This document shows positions 35,210 through 43,870 of a stretch of 64,000 nucleotides of DNA, piece by piece. Each line of letters starts with the position of its first letter. The stretch's first letter is position 1. The translations under genes were made by a program, and so were the position numbers. A model generated the notes under the pieces. The model worked only from the letters and a program-made list of their open reading frames with translations, was not told where the DNA came from and did not search any database. The DNA is from DATBHM01 sp963772375 (GTDB lineage Bacteria; Actinomycetota; UBA4738; JACQTL01), in NCBI GenBank assembly GCA_963772375.1, contig CAVYXG010000004.1, positions 434,001-498,000 on the forward strand. Reading direction: 5' to 3'.

Positions 35210-36731
35210 CCTCCGCGAACGCGTCGGCCGTGAGCTCGCCCGCCTGCGACCAGCCGGCGACGGCCTGGAACGGACCCTCCGATTGGTGCGGGGCCGCGAG
35301 CGTCGCCGACGGGCCGCCGCCGGCTTCCTCGGCGTCCTCTTGGCAGGGGCGCTGGTCGCGGGGCTCTTGACCATCGCCCACCGCGCTCCGCAACCCGCCG
35401 GCGCCCCCCTCGAGGGGAGTATTGCGTTCGTTCGCGGCGGGTCCGAGGGCGGCGTCTACTCAATCGCTCCAACCGGCACGGGGTTGGAGAGGATCGCTGA
35501 GCGTCCAAACGCATCCGGTCCCGCCTGGTCACCTGACGGGTCCAAGATCGCTTTCGAAGGCGGCAACGGCCACGAGGACATCTACGTGATCGCTCCGGCC
35601 GGGACCGGAGCGACGAGGCTCACTGCGGACGGGGCGAGCACCAGCCCCGCATGGTCACCTGATGGCACACGGATCGCGTTCGCCCGCGAAGTCTCCGGCC
35701 AGGCTGACATCTACGTCATGAACGCGGACGGCACCCGCGTCACCAGGCTGACCCGCGATCACCTGATGGAGTACACGCCGACCTGGTCGCCCGACGGGAG
35801 CGGGCTGGCGTTCATGGGCTACGCGAAGGCAGCTTCGGGTCGATCCCCGTCGCCGACCCACCTGTACGTGATGAACGCCGACGGCTCGGGGATGCGGAGG
35901 ATCGGGCCCGACGACGCGGCGACCCCGCGATGGTCGCCCGAGGGAACCAGGATCATGTTCGTGAACGAGAGGACCGGGTCCATCTGGGTGATCAATTCGG
36001 ACGGCACTGGCCTGCGACAGGTTCTCGATGTCAGCAGCCTCCCGGGGGGACGGAGCTTCGAGCCGAACTTCACGGTCCCGGCATGGTCTCCCGATGGAAG
36101 CAGGATCGTGCTCGCCGCCGGAAGCGCCTCGTCGAGCCACCTCTACCTGATCAACGCCGACGGTTCCTCGGTGAGGCAGTTGACACATGGGTCAGTGTCC
36201 GACGAGGATCCCAGCTGGGCAATACCCAGCTCGTCGCCGCCGACTCCTGTCGCGACGAGCCCGGTTCGAGGGGCAACCGTGCGCCGGTCGTCGGCGGGTG
36301 TCAGCCTCCTCGTTCCGCCGGGATGGGTGTTCCGCGGCTACCGGGAGCCCGCGGACGAATCCCAACCAAAGGTTCCCGTGGCGCTCGGCACATGGGCCTT
36401 CTCCGACCACGTGGTCTTCCGCGGTCCGATTCCGCCCGGCCAGGTTCTGATCGACATCGAGGAGTCGTCACCGCCCTACGCGCCTGGCTTCCCGGTCCCG
36501 CATCCGAGCAGCTTCCCACCACAGCCGGCCAGGTTCGTCCTCCCGGCGAGGCCTGACTGCGAGCTCCCCTTCGCAACCGGCCCTTCGCTCTGCTACTTCG
36601 CCCCCTTCGGGGCCGCCGGCCGCCTGTTCACGGTGCGGGTGTCCGTCGCCGAGCCCCTCGCACCCGCCCAGCGACGAACGGTCGAGGCCATCCTGTCGAG
36701 CGTGAGGGTTCAGCCCCGCGCGCCCGCCTGA
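35202..36731 (+). CDS. Membrane-anchored TolB-like beta-propeller, probable anti-sigma partner
   Basis: A 509-residue protein with a cytosolic N-terminus of about 40 residues rich in arginine (DLRERVGRELARLRP), one membrane helix (about 42-60), and an extracellular propeller of PD40 blades. The blade motif, close to PAWSPDGSKIAFEG and DIYVMNADG, recurs about six times (75-345). A C-terminal domain of about 140 residues (FRGYREPADE onwards) follows. The eight-base overlap with the sigma factor gene and the cytosolic tail suggest that it holds the sigma factor at the membrane until an external signal is sensed. The tail lacks an obvious zinc-binding ZAS motif, so this role is an inference. Confidence 0.8.
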   Translation: MDDLRERVGRELARLRPAGDGLERTLRLVRGRERRRRAAAGFLGVLLAGALVAGLLTIAHRAPQPAGAPLEGSIAFVRGGSEGGVYSIAPTGTGLERIAERPNASGPAWSPDGSKIAFEGGNGHEDIYVIAPAGTGATRLTADGASTSPAWSPDGTRIAFAREVSGQADIYVMNADGTRVTRLTRDHLMEYTPTWSPDGSGLAFMGYAKAASGRSPSPTHLYVMNADGSGMRRIGPDDAATPRWSPEGTRIMFVNERTGSIWVINSDGTGLRQVLDVSSLPGGRSFEPNFTVPAWSPDGSRIVLAAGSASSSHLYLINADGSSVRQLTHGSVSDEDPSWAIPSSSPPTPVATSPVRGATVRRSSAGVSLLVPPGWVFRGYREPADESQPKVPVALGTWAFSDHVVFRGPIPPGQVLIDIEESSPPYAPGFPVPHPSSFPPQPARFVLPARPDCELPFATGPSLCYFAPFGAAGRLFTVRVSVAEPLAPAQRRTVEAILSSVRVQPRAPA

Positions 36732-36913
36732 TTCCGGGCCGGGAAGCGAGCGGTCGACGCAGGTCCGCACCGGAGCACAACAGGATCGAGCCAGTCAGAA
36801 CCAAGGGAAGGCTCCTCATCGGCCGGGCTCGCCCCGGCGGAATCGAGCAGCAATCGTGCCGGATGGTGTCGCGACGCCCCATTCGGCGACAGGAAGGCAC
36901 GTCGAGCTGTCGA

Positions 36914-37177
36914 TCACCGCGTGGACGACGTCCAGGACGCGTCCGGACGGAGCACGGGATCAAGTCTCCGCCCGATCGCGACGAGCGCCGCGACCAGGAC
37001 CGCTCCGATTGCCACGATCACGAGGCCGGAGCGGGTGGTAGACGTGCACGATCTCGGGATCACAGACCTGGCTGCACACGACGGTGGTCTCCCGGCGAAC
37101 GCAAGGAACGCGAGCACCGCGGTCGCCGCGCCCACGAGATACGCGGCCACCCGGCAAACCCGCTGCGTCACGGTCAC
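36914..37177 (-). CDS. Possible small membrane protein with two TM segments
   Basis: An 87-residue frame from a GTG at 37177, preceded by GGGTGGGTGATCGGCG. It has two long hydrophobic helices (VAAYLVGAATAVLAFLAFAG and SGLVIVAIGAVLVAALVAIG) separated by a cysteine-containing loop, and a basic C-terminus. The amphipathic charge pattern looks like a real membrane protein rather than a shadow. No family is recognised. It lies alone in the 695-bp gap between the propeller gene and the aminotransferase operon. The remaining part, 36732-36913, holds nothing I can identify. Confidence 0.4.
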   Translation of the reverse strand: MTVTQRVCRVAAYLVGAATAVLAFLAFAGRPPSCAARSVIPRSCTSTTRSGLVIVAIGAVLVAALVAIGRRLDPVLRPDASWTSSTR

Positions 37178-37248
37178 CGCCGATCACCCACCCTGCCGCG
37201 GTCCCTCACCGCCCCGCCTTCCCCGGGGGTGCCTGCGCCATGCGGGGA

Positions 37249-37380
37249 TGCCGCGAGGGGGTGCCGGGGAGGCGGAGGGTGGCCCTACGCGAGGCGCCCG
37301 ATCACCGCAACTCAGCACGGACACCGGGCGCCGAGTGGGGGGCGCCGCCCGGAGCCGACCGTAGGCACCCCCTCGCGGCA
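37249..37380. repeat. Inverted-repeat element, 17-bp perfect arms
   Basis: TGCCGCGAGGGGGTGCC at 37249-37265 is the exact complement of 37364-37380. The 98 bp between contain a further hairpin with GGCGCC-type arms near 37325-37355. No target-site duplication is visible at the ends. The 132-bp element might be a miniature inverted-repeat element, or a large terminator-like structure after the aminotransferase gene. Confidence 0.7.
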
Positions 37381-37426
37381 CACGCGCAACCCCTCCGCAG
37401 GCGAGCCTTCCGACCCCCGCAGGGTT

Positions 37427-38743
37427 CTAGACCTTCGCGTCGACGACCGCGGCCTCGATGGTCTCGATCGCCCGGGCTGCATCGTCCTCGGTGATCGAGA
37501 GCGGCGGCGACATCCGCACGACGCTTCCGTACAGGCCGCCCTTCCCGATCAACAGGCCCCGCTCCTTCGCCCCCTCGAGCACCCGGCCGGCGAGGTCCGG
37601 TCCGGGTTCCTTCGTCTCCCCGTCCCGCACCAGCTCGATGCCCAGCATCAGCCCCTTGCCCCGGACGTCGCCGACGATGTCGTGCCGTTCCTTGATGTCG
37701 TTGAACCCGTCCTTGAGCATCTTGCCGACCCGCTGCGCGTTGTGCTGCAGGTCGTTGTCCTCGATGTTCTGGAGGTTGGCCAACGCGGTGGTCGTCGCGA
37801 GCGGGTTGCCTCCGAACGTCGAGATGGAGTTCGCCTTGATGGAGTCGACCATCTCGGTGCGGCCGACGATGGCGCCCATGGCCATGCCGTTCCCCAGCCC
37901 CTTGGCCATGACCATCGCGTCGGGCTCGACGCCGTAGCCCTCGATGCCCCAGTACGTGTCGCCGGTCCGCCCGAACCCGGTCTGCACCTCGTCCGCGATG
38001 AACGGGATCTCGTACTCGTCGAGGATGCCCTTCACGATCGAGAAGTACTCCGGCGGCGGGGTGACGAACCCGCCCACGCCCTGGATCGGTTCGGCGATCA
38101 TGGCGGCGACATCGCCGGACGTCGTGGTCTCGATGACGTTGCGGACGTCCTCGGCGCACGCCACCCCGCACGACGGATACGTGAGGTGGAGCGGGCACCG
38201 ATAGCAGTACGCCGGCATCGCGTAGGACACGTTCACCGGCGTGAGCCCCGAGGCGGACCACCCGCGGTTCCCCGTGATGCCCATCGCGCCGAACGACCGC
38301 CCGTGGTACGAGTTCCGCAGGGCGATGATCTGGTTCGAACGCCGCCACGTCGTCGCGAACAGCAGAGCGGCCTCGATGGCCTCGGTCCCGCTCCCCACGA
38401 AGAACGCCTTCGTGTCGCCGTCGATGGGCGCGGAGCCCGTGAGCTTCTCCGCGAGCTCGATCATCGGTCGGATCAGGTACAGCGTGGAGGTGTGGACCAT
38501 CTTCCCGGCCTGCTCGCGCAGCGCCTCCACCAGCTGTTCCACCGCGTGGCCGGAGATCGTGGTGACGATCCCGCCGAAGAAGTCGAGGTACTCCTTGCCG
38601 GACGAGTCCCACACGCGGGTCCCCTCGCCCTTCACCAGCTCGATGGGCTCGTCGTAGTACAGGGCGATCCAGCTCGGGATGACCTTGCGGTGGCGTTCGA
38701 GCAGCTCGGCGGCGTCGTCGGGGAACTCGGAAGCGGACGTCAT
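37427..38743 (-). CDS. Class III aminotransferase (omega-amino acid type)
   Basis: A 438-residue PLP aminotransferase of the class III group. The cofactor site is seen in VGSGTEAIEAAL, the conserved FIADEVQTGFGRTG, and the Schiff-base lysine in VMAKGLGNGM. The middle SYHGRSFGAMG is also typical. Family members transaminate 4-aminobutyrate, beta-alanine, ornithine or similar. The ATG at 38743 overlaps the stop of the nitrilase gene (ATGA), so it is the third gene of a coupled operon. After beta-ureidopropionase, a beta-alanine or 3-aminoisobutyrate transaminase is the logical next step, so I favour that substrate. Confidence 0.9.
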   Translation of the reverse strand: MTSASEFPDDAAELLERHRKVIPSWIALYYDEPIELVKGEGTRVWDSSGKEYLDFFGGIVTTISGHAVEQLVEALREQAGKMVHTSTLYLIRPMIELAEKLTGSAPIDGDTKAFFVGSGTEAIEAALLFATTWRRSNQIIALRNSYHGRSFGAMGITGNRGWSASGLTPVNVSYAMPAYCYRCPLHLTYPSCGVACAEDVRNVIETTTSGDVAAMIAEPIQGVGGFVTPPPEYFSIVKGILDEYEIPFIADEVQTGFGRTGDTYWGIEGYGVEPDAMVMAKGLGNGMAMGAIVGRTEMVDSIKANSISTFGGNPLATTTALANLQNIEDNDLQHNAQRVGKMLKDGFNDIKERHDIVGDVRGKGLMLGIELVRDGETKEPGPDLAGRVLEGAKERGLLIGKGGLYGSVVRMSPPLSITEDDAARAIETIEAAVVDAKV

Positions 38744-39585
38744 TCGACCACCGCCGTCAGGTCGCCGTACAGCTCCGGCCGGCGGTCCCGCAGGAACTGC
38801 CAGGTGTCGCGGACCTTGCGGTTCACCTCGTAGTCGACGTCGTGGACGAGCACCTCGTCGTCGGAGTCGCTGGCCTTGGCCTGGATCTGTCCGCGAGGGT
38901 CGCAGAAATAGGAGGAGCCGTAGAACTTCGCCGAGTTCAGCGGCTCCTCCACCCCCACCCGGTTGATCGCGGCGATCCAGTACCCGTTGGCGACGGCGTG
39001 GGCCGGCTGCTCGAGCTCCCACAGGTACTTCGAGAGCGATTCGACGGTCGCGGAGGGATTGAACACGAGCTCCGCGCCCTTCAGCCCGAGCGCGCGCCCG
39101 ATCTCGGGGAAGTGCCGGTCGTAGCAGATGATCAGGCCGAGCCGCCCCACGGACGTGTCGAACACTGGATACCCCAGGTTCCCCGGCTTGAAGTAGAACT
39201 TCTCCCAGAAGCACGGCCCGACCTGCGGGATGTGCGTCTTGCGGTACTTCCCGACGACCGTCCCGTCGCGCTCGATCACGACCGCGGCGTTGTAGTAGAC
39301 GCCGACGTCGGCCTGCTCGTAGAACGGGACGATCAGCACCATGTTGTGCTGCTTGGCCAGGGCCTGCATCCGCTGGACGATCGGGCCGTCGTCGGGCTCG
39401 GCGGTCTCGTACCACTTGGGGTCCTGCTCGGCGCAGAAGTACGGGCCGTGGAAGATCTCCTGCAGGCAGGTCACCTGCGCACCCTCGGCGGCGGCCTTGC
39501 CGATCAGCTCGACGTGCTTGTCGACGGCCTCGTCCTTGGACATGTTCGCCTTGGCCTGGATGACGGCCGCGCGGACGGTGGTCAT
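38740..39585 (-). CDS. Nitrilase-family amidohydrolase (beta-ureidopropionase-like)
   Basis: A 281-residue carbon-nitrogen hydrolase. The catalytic triad is complete: E43 (CLQEIFHG), K116 (GKYRKTHIP) and C154 (LIICYDRHFPE). The FCAEQDPKWYETAE stretch and the EKFYFKPGN-x-GYPVF block are typical of beta-ureidopropionase and N-carbamoylputrescine amidase. These release ammonia and carbon dioxide from ureido acids. The ATG at 39585 overlaps the stop of the F420 oxidoreductase gene by four bases, and the aminotransferase follows with another ATGA. With dihydropyrimidinase at 32.4 kb it supplies the third step of reductive pyrimidine catabolism. Confidence 0.88.
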   Translation of the reverse strand: MTTVRAAVIQAKANMSKDEAVDKHVELIGKAAAEGAQVTCLQEIFHGPYFCAEQDPKWYETAEPDDGPIVQRMQALAKQHNMVLIVPFYEQADVGVYYNAAVVIERDGTVVGKYRKTHIPQVGPCFWEKFYFKPGNLGYPVFDTSVGRLGLIICYDRHFPEIGRALGLKGAELVFNPSATVESLSKYLWELEQPAHAVANGYWIAAINRVGVEEPLNSAKFYGSSYFCDPRGQIQAKASDSDDEVLVHDVDYEVNRKVRDTWQFLRDRRPELYGDLTAVVE

Positions 39586-40604
39586 TGAGCGTGCACCTCC
39601 TTCAGTGTGCGGAACGCCGGCATGACGTCCCGCGCGAAGTCCTCGATGATCCCCTCGGGCCCGGGGTCCTCCTGCATGGTGTAGATGTTGAACTGGGTCA
39701 TGCCGAGGCCCTGCAGCTCCTGCAGCTTGGCGACGCATTCCTCGGCGGTCCCGATCACGCAGAACCGGTCCACCACCTCGTCGGTGACGAACTCCGCGTT
39801 GTCGGAGCCCGTTCGGCCGTGGTGGGCGTAGTCGTAGCCCTCCCGGGCGGCGATATAGTCGGTCAGCGCCTGGGGCAGCTCGTTGGTCCTGTACCGGTTC
39901 ACCAGGTCGACGACATGGTTGCTGACCAGGGCGGGGAACCACCGCACCTGGTCGCGGGCCTTGTCGGCGTCGTCGCCGATGTAGCACGGCGCCGCCACCT
40001 GGATGCGGATGTCGTCGAAGTTCCGGCCGGCCTGCTCGGCGCCCTCCCGGACGTACCGCAGCGACCACTCGAGGATGTACGGGTCGGCCAGCTGCATGAT
40101 CAGGCCGTCGGCCGTCCGGCCGCACGCCCGGAGCGCCTTCGGGCCGTACGCCGCGAACCAGATCGGGAGCGTGTGCCCCTCCGACCACTTCAGGTGCAGC
40201 GGCGTGCCGTCGTAGTCGACCTCGCGGCCCTCGGCGAGGTCCTTGATCAGCCTCGCGTCGGCCTCCATCCGCTCCACGGTGACCGGCGTCTTGCCGATGA
40301 CGCGCCGCGAGGAGTCGCCCCGGCCCATCCCGACGTCCATCCGGCCGCCGGTGACCTCGTTCAGCGTGGCCATGGCGGATGCGGAGACGGTGACGTCGCG
40401 CGTCGCCGGGTTGGTGACGCAGGGGCCCAGGCGGAGCTTCGACGTCGCCGCACCGATCAGCGCGAACGTGACGTAGAACTCCTGCCACAGCACGTGTGAG
40501 TCCCACGCCCACACGTAGTCGAACCCGACCTCCTCGGCCCGCTTCGCCCACCCGACGGTCCGCGAGACGGGAGGGTCGAGCATGAACGTGACTCCGAACT
40601 CCAT
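39582..40604 (-). CDS. LLM-class F420-dependent oxidoreductase
   Basis: A 340-residue luciferase-like TIM-barrel protein. GFDYVWAWDSH near the N-terminus, the TNPATRD segment and VTGGRMDVGMGRGDSSRR are characteristic of F420 (not FMN) users in this superfamily. A later GTAEECVAKLQEL completes the family. I prefer the ATG at 40604 because a GGGGGTGC precedes it and the alignment starts there. It is the first gene of a coupled operon with the ureidopropionase-like nitrilase and aminotransferase. RutA, a pyrimidine-ring-opening monooxygenase, belongs to the same superfamily, so a pyrimidine-reducing or pyrimidine-oxidising role is plausible but unproven. Confidence 0.85.
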   Translation of the reverse strand: MEFGVTFMLDPPVSRTVGWAKRAEEVGFDYVWAWDSHVLWQEFYVTFALIGAATSKLRLGPCVTNPATRDVTVSASAMATLNEVTGGRMDVGMGRGDSSRRVIGKTPVTVERMEADARLIKDLAEGREVDYDGTPLHLKWSEGHTLPIWFAAYGPKALRACGRTADGLIMQLADPYILEWSLRYVREGAEQAGRNFDDIRIQVAAPCYIGDDADKARDQVRWFPALVSNHVVDLVNRYRTNELPQALTDYIAAREGYDYAHHGRTGSDNAEFVTDEVVDRFCVIGTAEECVAKLQELQGLGMTQFNIYTMQEDPGPEGIIEDFARDVMPAFRTLKEVHAQ

Positions 40605-40697
40605 CCGCACCCCCACGACTGGGCGCAACCCGCTGGAAAGGGCGATGCTACACCCCGTCGGTGAGGTGACAGCGGGAGCACTGTCCGGGCTGCCGGG

Positions 40698-41270
40698 TCA
40701 GAGCGAACGGATCACCCGGCAGGGATTGCCGGCCGCGACCACCCCCGGCGGGATGTCCCTCGTGACGACGCTCCCCGCGCCGATCACCGAGTTCTCGCCG
40801 ATCGTGACTCCGGGGCAGACGACGACGGCGCCGCCCAGCCAGACGTTGGGTCCGATGGAGATCGGGGCGGCGCTCTCCTCGCCCAGCCGCCGGGAGTCGG
40901 GCGCGATCGTGTGCGTCGACGTGAGGAGCTGGACCCCCGGCGCGATCTGGCAATGCTCCCCGATCGTGATCGGGGCCGCGTCGAGCGCGATCAGGCCGAA
41001 GTTGATGAACGTCTTCCGCCCGATCCGGAGGTTCCACCCGTAGTCGCACCGCAGCGGCGCCTCGACGAACACGCCCTCCCCGACCTCGGCGCACAGCTCG
41101 CGGAGGATCGCATCCCGGAGATCCTCGTCGTCGGAGTCGTTGAACCGCCGGAACAGCGCCCGGGCCCTCCGGCGCTCCTCGGTGAGATGGGGGTCGCTCG
41201 AGTCGTACGTCAGACCGGCGAGCATTCGCTCCCGCTCGGACCGGCTTGACGTCTCCTCGGGAATGCCCAC
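40698..41270 (-). CDS. Maltose/galactoside O-acetyltransferase-like (left-handed beta helix)
   Basis: A 190-residue hexapeptide-repeat acetyltransferase. The N-terminal MLAGLTYDSSDPHLTEER resembles the Maa domain. The left-handed beta helix then runs from about residue 70 with repeats such as IGRKTFINFG, IGEHCQIAPG, IGPNVWLGGA and IGENSVIGAG. The STHTI histidine is the expected catalytic base. It transfers acetyl from acetyl-CoA to a sugar or similar acceptor. Its stop lies 93 bp upstream of the F420 operon start and its start abuts the acyl-CoA synthetase stop; all are on the minus strand. No link to the pathway is obvious. Confidence 0.88.
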   Translation of the reverse strand: MGIPEETSSRSERERMLAGLTYDSSDPHLTEERRRARALFRRFNDSDDEDLRDAILRELCAEVGEGVFVEAPLRCDYGWNLRIGRKTFINFGLIALDAAPITIGEHCQIAPGVQLLTSTHTIAPDSRRLGEESAAPISIGPNVWLGGAVVVCPGVTIGENSVIGAGSVVTRDIPPGVVAAGNPCRVIRSL

Positions 41271-41271
41271 G

Positions 41272-43143
41272 TCAGGAGTACAGCTGCTCGATCTCGTCGT
41301 GATACTTCTCGTTGATCACGCGCCGCTTCAGCTTGAGCGTCGGTGTGAGCTCCTCGCTGTCGACCGTCCACTCGGTCGGCAGGATCGTCCACCGCTTGAT
41401 CGCCTCGACCTGCGACAGTCGCTGGTTCACGTCGTCGACCGCTCGCTGGATCTCCGCGCGGACCCGGTCCTCACGCCCGAACGACGCCACGTCGGTGAAC
41501 GGCACCCCGTTGTCCCTCGCCCACTGCTCGGCCGCCTCGGCGTCGAGCACGATCAGCGCGGCCATGTACTTCCGACCGTCCCCCAGCGCGGCCGCCTGCC
41601 CGACCAGCGGGTGGCTCTTCAGCAGCGCCTCGATATTCGCCGGGGAGATGTTCTTCCCGCCGCTCGTGACGACGAGCTCCTTCTTCCGGTCGACGATGAA
41701 CAGGAACCCGTCCGCGTCCAGCCGGCCGATGTCGCCGGTGTGCAGCCAGCCGTCGTCGTCGACCGTGTCGGCCGTCCTCTCCGGCTCCTTGTAGTAGCCG
41801 GAGGTCACGTTGTCGCCACGGATCAGCACCTCGTCGTCCCCGGCCAGCGCGATCTCCACGCCGGGCAGCCGCGGCCCCACCGATCCGGCCTTCCGCCGCC
41901 CCGGGAGGTTCAGCGTGGCGGGAGCGCTCGACTCGGTCATGCCGTACCCCTCGTACAGGGGCAGCCCGATCCCGGCGAAGAAGTCGTGGGTGTCGGGGGC
42001 CATCGGCGCAGCGCCGGTCACCGTGAACATGCACTGGTCGAGCCCGATCTTCCGCCGGATCTTGCCGTAGACGAGCTTGTCGAACACCACCCGCGTGGCC
42101 TTCCGGCCGAACGGCACCGGCCTCCCCTCGCGTTCGAGCCGCGCCGCCTCCTGCCCCGCCCGCACGGCGACCAGCGCGATCTTCCGGCGGCGTTCGTTCG
42201 GCTCCTCGCCGATGCCGGCGAGGATCCCGGCCTGGAGCTTCTCGAACAGGCGCGGGACCCCGGCGAACGCCTGCGGCCGGACGTCGGGGACGTACTCGAA
42301 CACCTGCAGCACCTCCGGGCAGAAGTGCACGTGCGCGGCCTTGTACAGCGAGAGGTAGTGCGTGGCGAGGCGTTCGAGCGCGTGGGCCAGCGGGAGGTAG
42401 GAGACGCCGCGCAGCCCGGCCGGGTACGCGCCGGTCCGGTCGATGGAGGCCGCCGTCCAGATGACGTTGCGGTGGGTCAGCACCACGCCCTTGGGCGGTC
42501 CGGTCGTGCCGCTCGTGTAGATGAGCGTGGCGACGTCCTCCGGCGAGGTCCGCCTCCAGGCCTCCTCGAAGGCCTCCCGGCCACCGGGCGCGTCGAGCGC
42601 TTCGCGGCCGGTGGCGAGCAGCGAGTCCCACGACGACACCCAGTCGTAGCCGGCGAAGTCGCCGGCATCGTCGATCATCACGACATGCTCGAGCGCCGGG
42701 AGCTCGGAGCGCACCTTCTCCCATCGCTCCATGAACGGCCCGCACTCCACCACGGCGACCTTGGCCGTGCAGTGGCCGGCGACGTATTGGATCTGCTCCG
42801 GCGCCAGCGTGTTGTACAGGGAGACCGCGGTCGCGCCCAGGTGAACCGCGGCGAGGTCGGCGATCAGGTGTTCGGGCCTGTTGCGGGCCATGATCGCGAC
42901 GTGGTCACCGGGACCGACGCCCAGTGCGCGAAGGCCCATCGCCGTTTCGGCAACACGGTCCCGGTAGTCCTTCCACGTCATGCGCCGCCAGATGCCCTGG
43001 TCGTCCTTCCAGGAGAGCGCCGGCTCGTTCCAGTACAGGTCGGCGTTCCGGGCGAGGATCGAGCCGAGCGTCTGCCCCTCGACGTCGGCGTCGATTGCGG
43101 TTCGTTCGGCCTTCAGGGCGGGATCTCGCGTGGCGCTGGGCAT
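41272..43143 (-). CDS. Long-chain fatty acid-CoA ligase (AMP-binding, FadD15-like)
   Basis: A 623-residue acyl-adenylate-forming enzyme. The P-loop-like motif YTSGTTGPPKGVVLTHRN is complete, with YEGYGMTESSA, the ATP-binding GDIGRLDADG and a late KKELVVTSGGKNI. The last two include the catalytic aspartate and lysine regions. The ATG at 43143 has GGGAGG seven bases upstream; an in-frame start at 43191 would add 16 residues without homology. It activates fatty acids with ATP and CoA. It ends one base before the acetyltransferase start and follows the DUF309 gene on the same strand. Confidence 0.92.
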   Translation of the reverse strand: MPSATRDPALKAERTAIDADVEGQTLGSILARNADLYWNEPALSWKDDQGIWRRMTWKDYRDRVAETAMGLRALGVGPGDHVAIMARNRPEHLIADLAAVHLGATAVSLYNTLAPEQIQYVAGHCTAKVAVVECGPFMERWEKVRSELPALEHVVMIDDAGDFAGYDWVSSWDSLLATGREALDAPGGREAFEEAWRRTSPEDVATLIYTSGTTGPPKGVVLTHRNVIWTAASIDRTGAYPAGLRGVSYLPLAHALERLATHYLSLYKAAHVHFCPEVLQVFEYVPDVRPQAFAGVPRLFEKLQAGILAGIGEEPNERRRKIALVAVRAGQEAARLEREGRPVPFGRKATRVVFDKLVYGKIRRKIGLDQCMFTVTGAAPMAPDTHDFFAGIGLPLYEGYGMTESSAPATLNLPGRRKAGSVGPRLPGVEIALAGDDEVLIRGDNVTSGYYKEPERTADTVDDDGWLHTGDIGRLDADGFLFIVDRKKELVVTSGGKNISPANIEALLKSHPLVGQAAALGDGRKYMAALIVLDAEAAEQWARDNGVPFTDVASFGREDRVRAEIQRAVDDVNQRLSQVEAIKRWTILPTEWTVDSEELTPTLKLKRRVINEKYHDEIEQLYS

Positions 43144-43224
43144 GTCGGGCCTCCCGGTACGTGTTCGCGAAGCGTACCCGCCGCGCACCACACTGAGCTT
43201 CCTCCGCCGGAGATCCGATCGGTT

Positions 43225-43725
43225 TCAGACCGTCGGCGGCGTCACGTCCGCGTCCGGTCCGGGGAGCAGCCGGCCGGACTCGACGGCGGACGCGTCGTGC
43301 TCGGCCCGTTCGGCGAGCGCGGCCGTGTGGACGCCGCGATGGCCGTCCGGGTAGCCGGCGAGCCGGCCGGCCCCACGGCGGAGGAGCGTCATGGCTCCGT
43401 GCGCGTTTCCGCGCAGGAGGTGGGTCCAGCCGGCGCCGAGCTGCGACAGCCCCTTGAAGAACTCCGCCTCGTCCGTGCCCCGAGCCTGCTTCCACGCGGT
43501 CTCCCATGCCTCGTGCGCCCCGAAGTAGTTGCCCGACTCGAGCATCTCGGCGCCGAGACGATGGTTCTCCTCGATGGGATTGGCGTCGAAGTCGGGGAGG
43601 TGGAGACGGTTCTCGGCCTCCCACGGCTGGGGGCGGCCGAGCTCGTCGCGCGGCCGTTCGGGCTTCAGCCGGTCGGGCTGGGGTCGGCCGGTCTTGCCGG
43701 TGGCTTCCTCTCGCATGGGTTGCAT
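43225..43725 (-). CDS. DUF309 domain protein
   Basis: A 166-residue protein. The conserved DUF309 core is seen in GNYFGAHEAWETAWKQARG, followed by EFFKGLSQLGAGWTHLLRGN. This is the HxxWE-x-W helical bundle of a family with unknown function. The N-terminal 50 residues are charged and low in complexity; a second ATG at 43716 is possible. It is the first protein gene downstream of two tandem small RNA units on the same strand. Its start is about 50 bp after the terminator of the nearer unit, so it might be transcribed by read-through or from its own weak promoter. Confidence 0.8.
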   Translation of the reverse strand: MQPMREEATGKTGRPQPDRLKPERPRDELGRPQPWEAENRLHLPDFDANPIEENHRLGAEMLESGNYFGAHEAWETAWKQARGTDEAEFFKGLSQLGAGWTHLLRGNAHGAMTLLRRGAGRLAGYPDGHRGVHTAALAERAEHDASAVESGRLLPGPDADVTPPTV

Positions 43726-43774
43726 CGTACGGGGGTGCGAAGGCCGGCGCGTCGGCGAGCCTCCAACGGCACGT

Positions 43775-43865
43775 GAAAGCGAAGGGCCGGCCCGAAGACC
43801 GACCCTTCAATCAGGTCTTCGTGCTCTGCGAACCTTGCGGCCCGCCGATCACTCCGTCCTGACTT
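43775..43865 (-). ncRNA. Novel small RNA, copy A (about 90 nt)
   Basis: The interval has a -35/-10 promoter on the minus strand (43871-43900) and ends in a GC hairpin with a UUCG loop (43781-43808) followed by CTTT. The transcribed region is about 96% identical to copy B, 198 bp away. Visible structure: TCAGG and CCTGA close a loop of about 45 nt, within which GGCC-GCAA-GGTT forms a GNRA-capped hairpin; an alternative AGGTTCG pairing is possible. It contains no ORF longer than 13 codons. I do not recognise it as 6S, tmRNA, 6C or any known riboswitch. Exact ends are estimates from the promoter and terminator. Confidence 0.6.
43781..43808 (-). terminator. UUCG-capped terminator hairpin of RNA copy A
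   Basis: A 12-bp stem with two G-U pairs around a TTCG loop on the minus strand. The arms are 43797-43808 and 43781-43792, and GCTTT follows. It matches the terminator of copy B, whose stem differs at two positions that keep pairing. Confidence 0.65.
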
Positions 43866-43870
43866 CGCGG

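Noticed and set aside
36863..38833. A plus-strand frame of 656 codons
   Set aside because: It is antisense to the aminotransferase gene and has no domain features.
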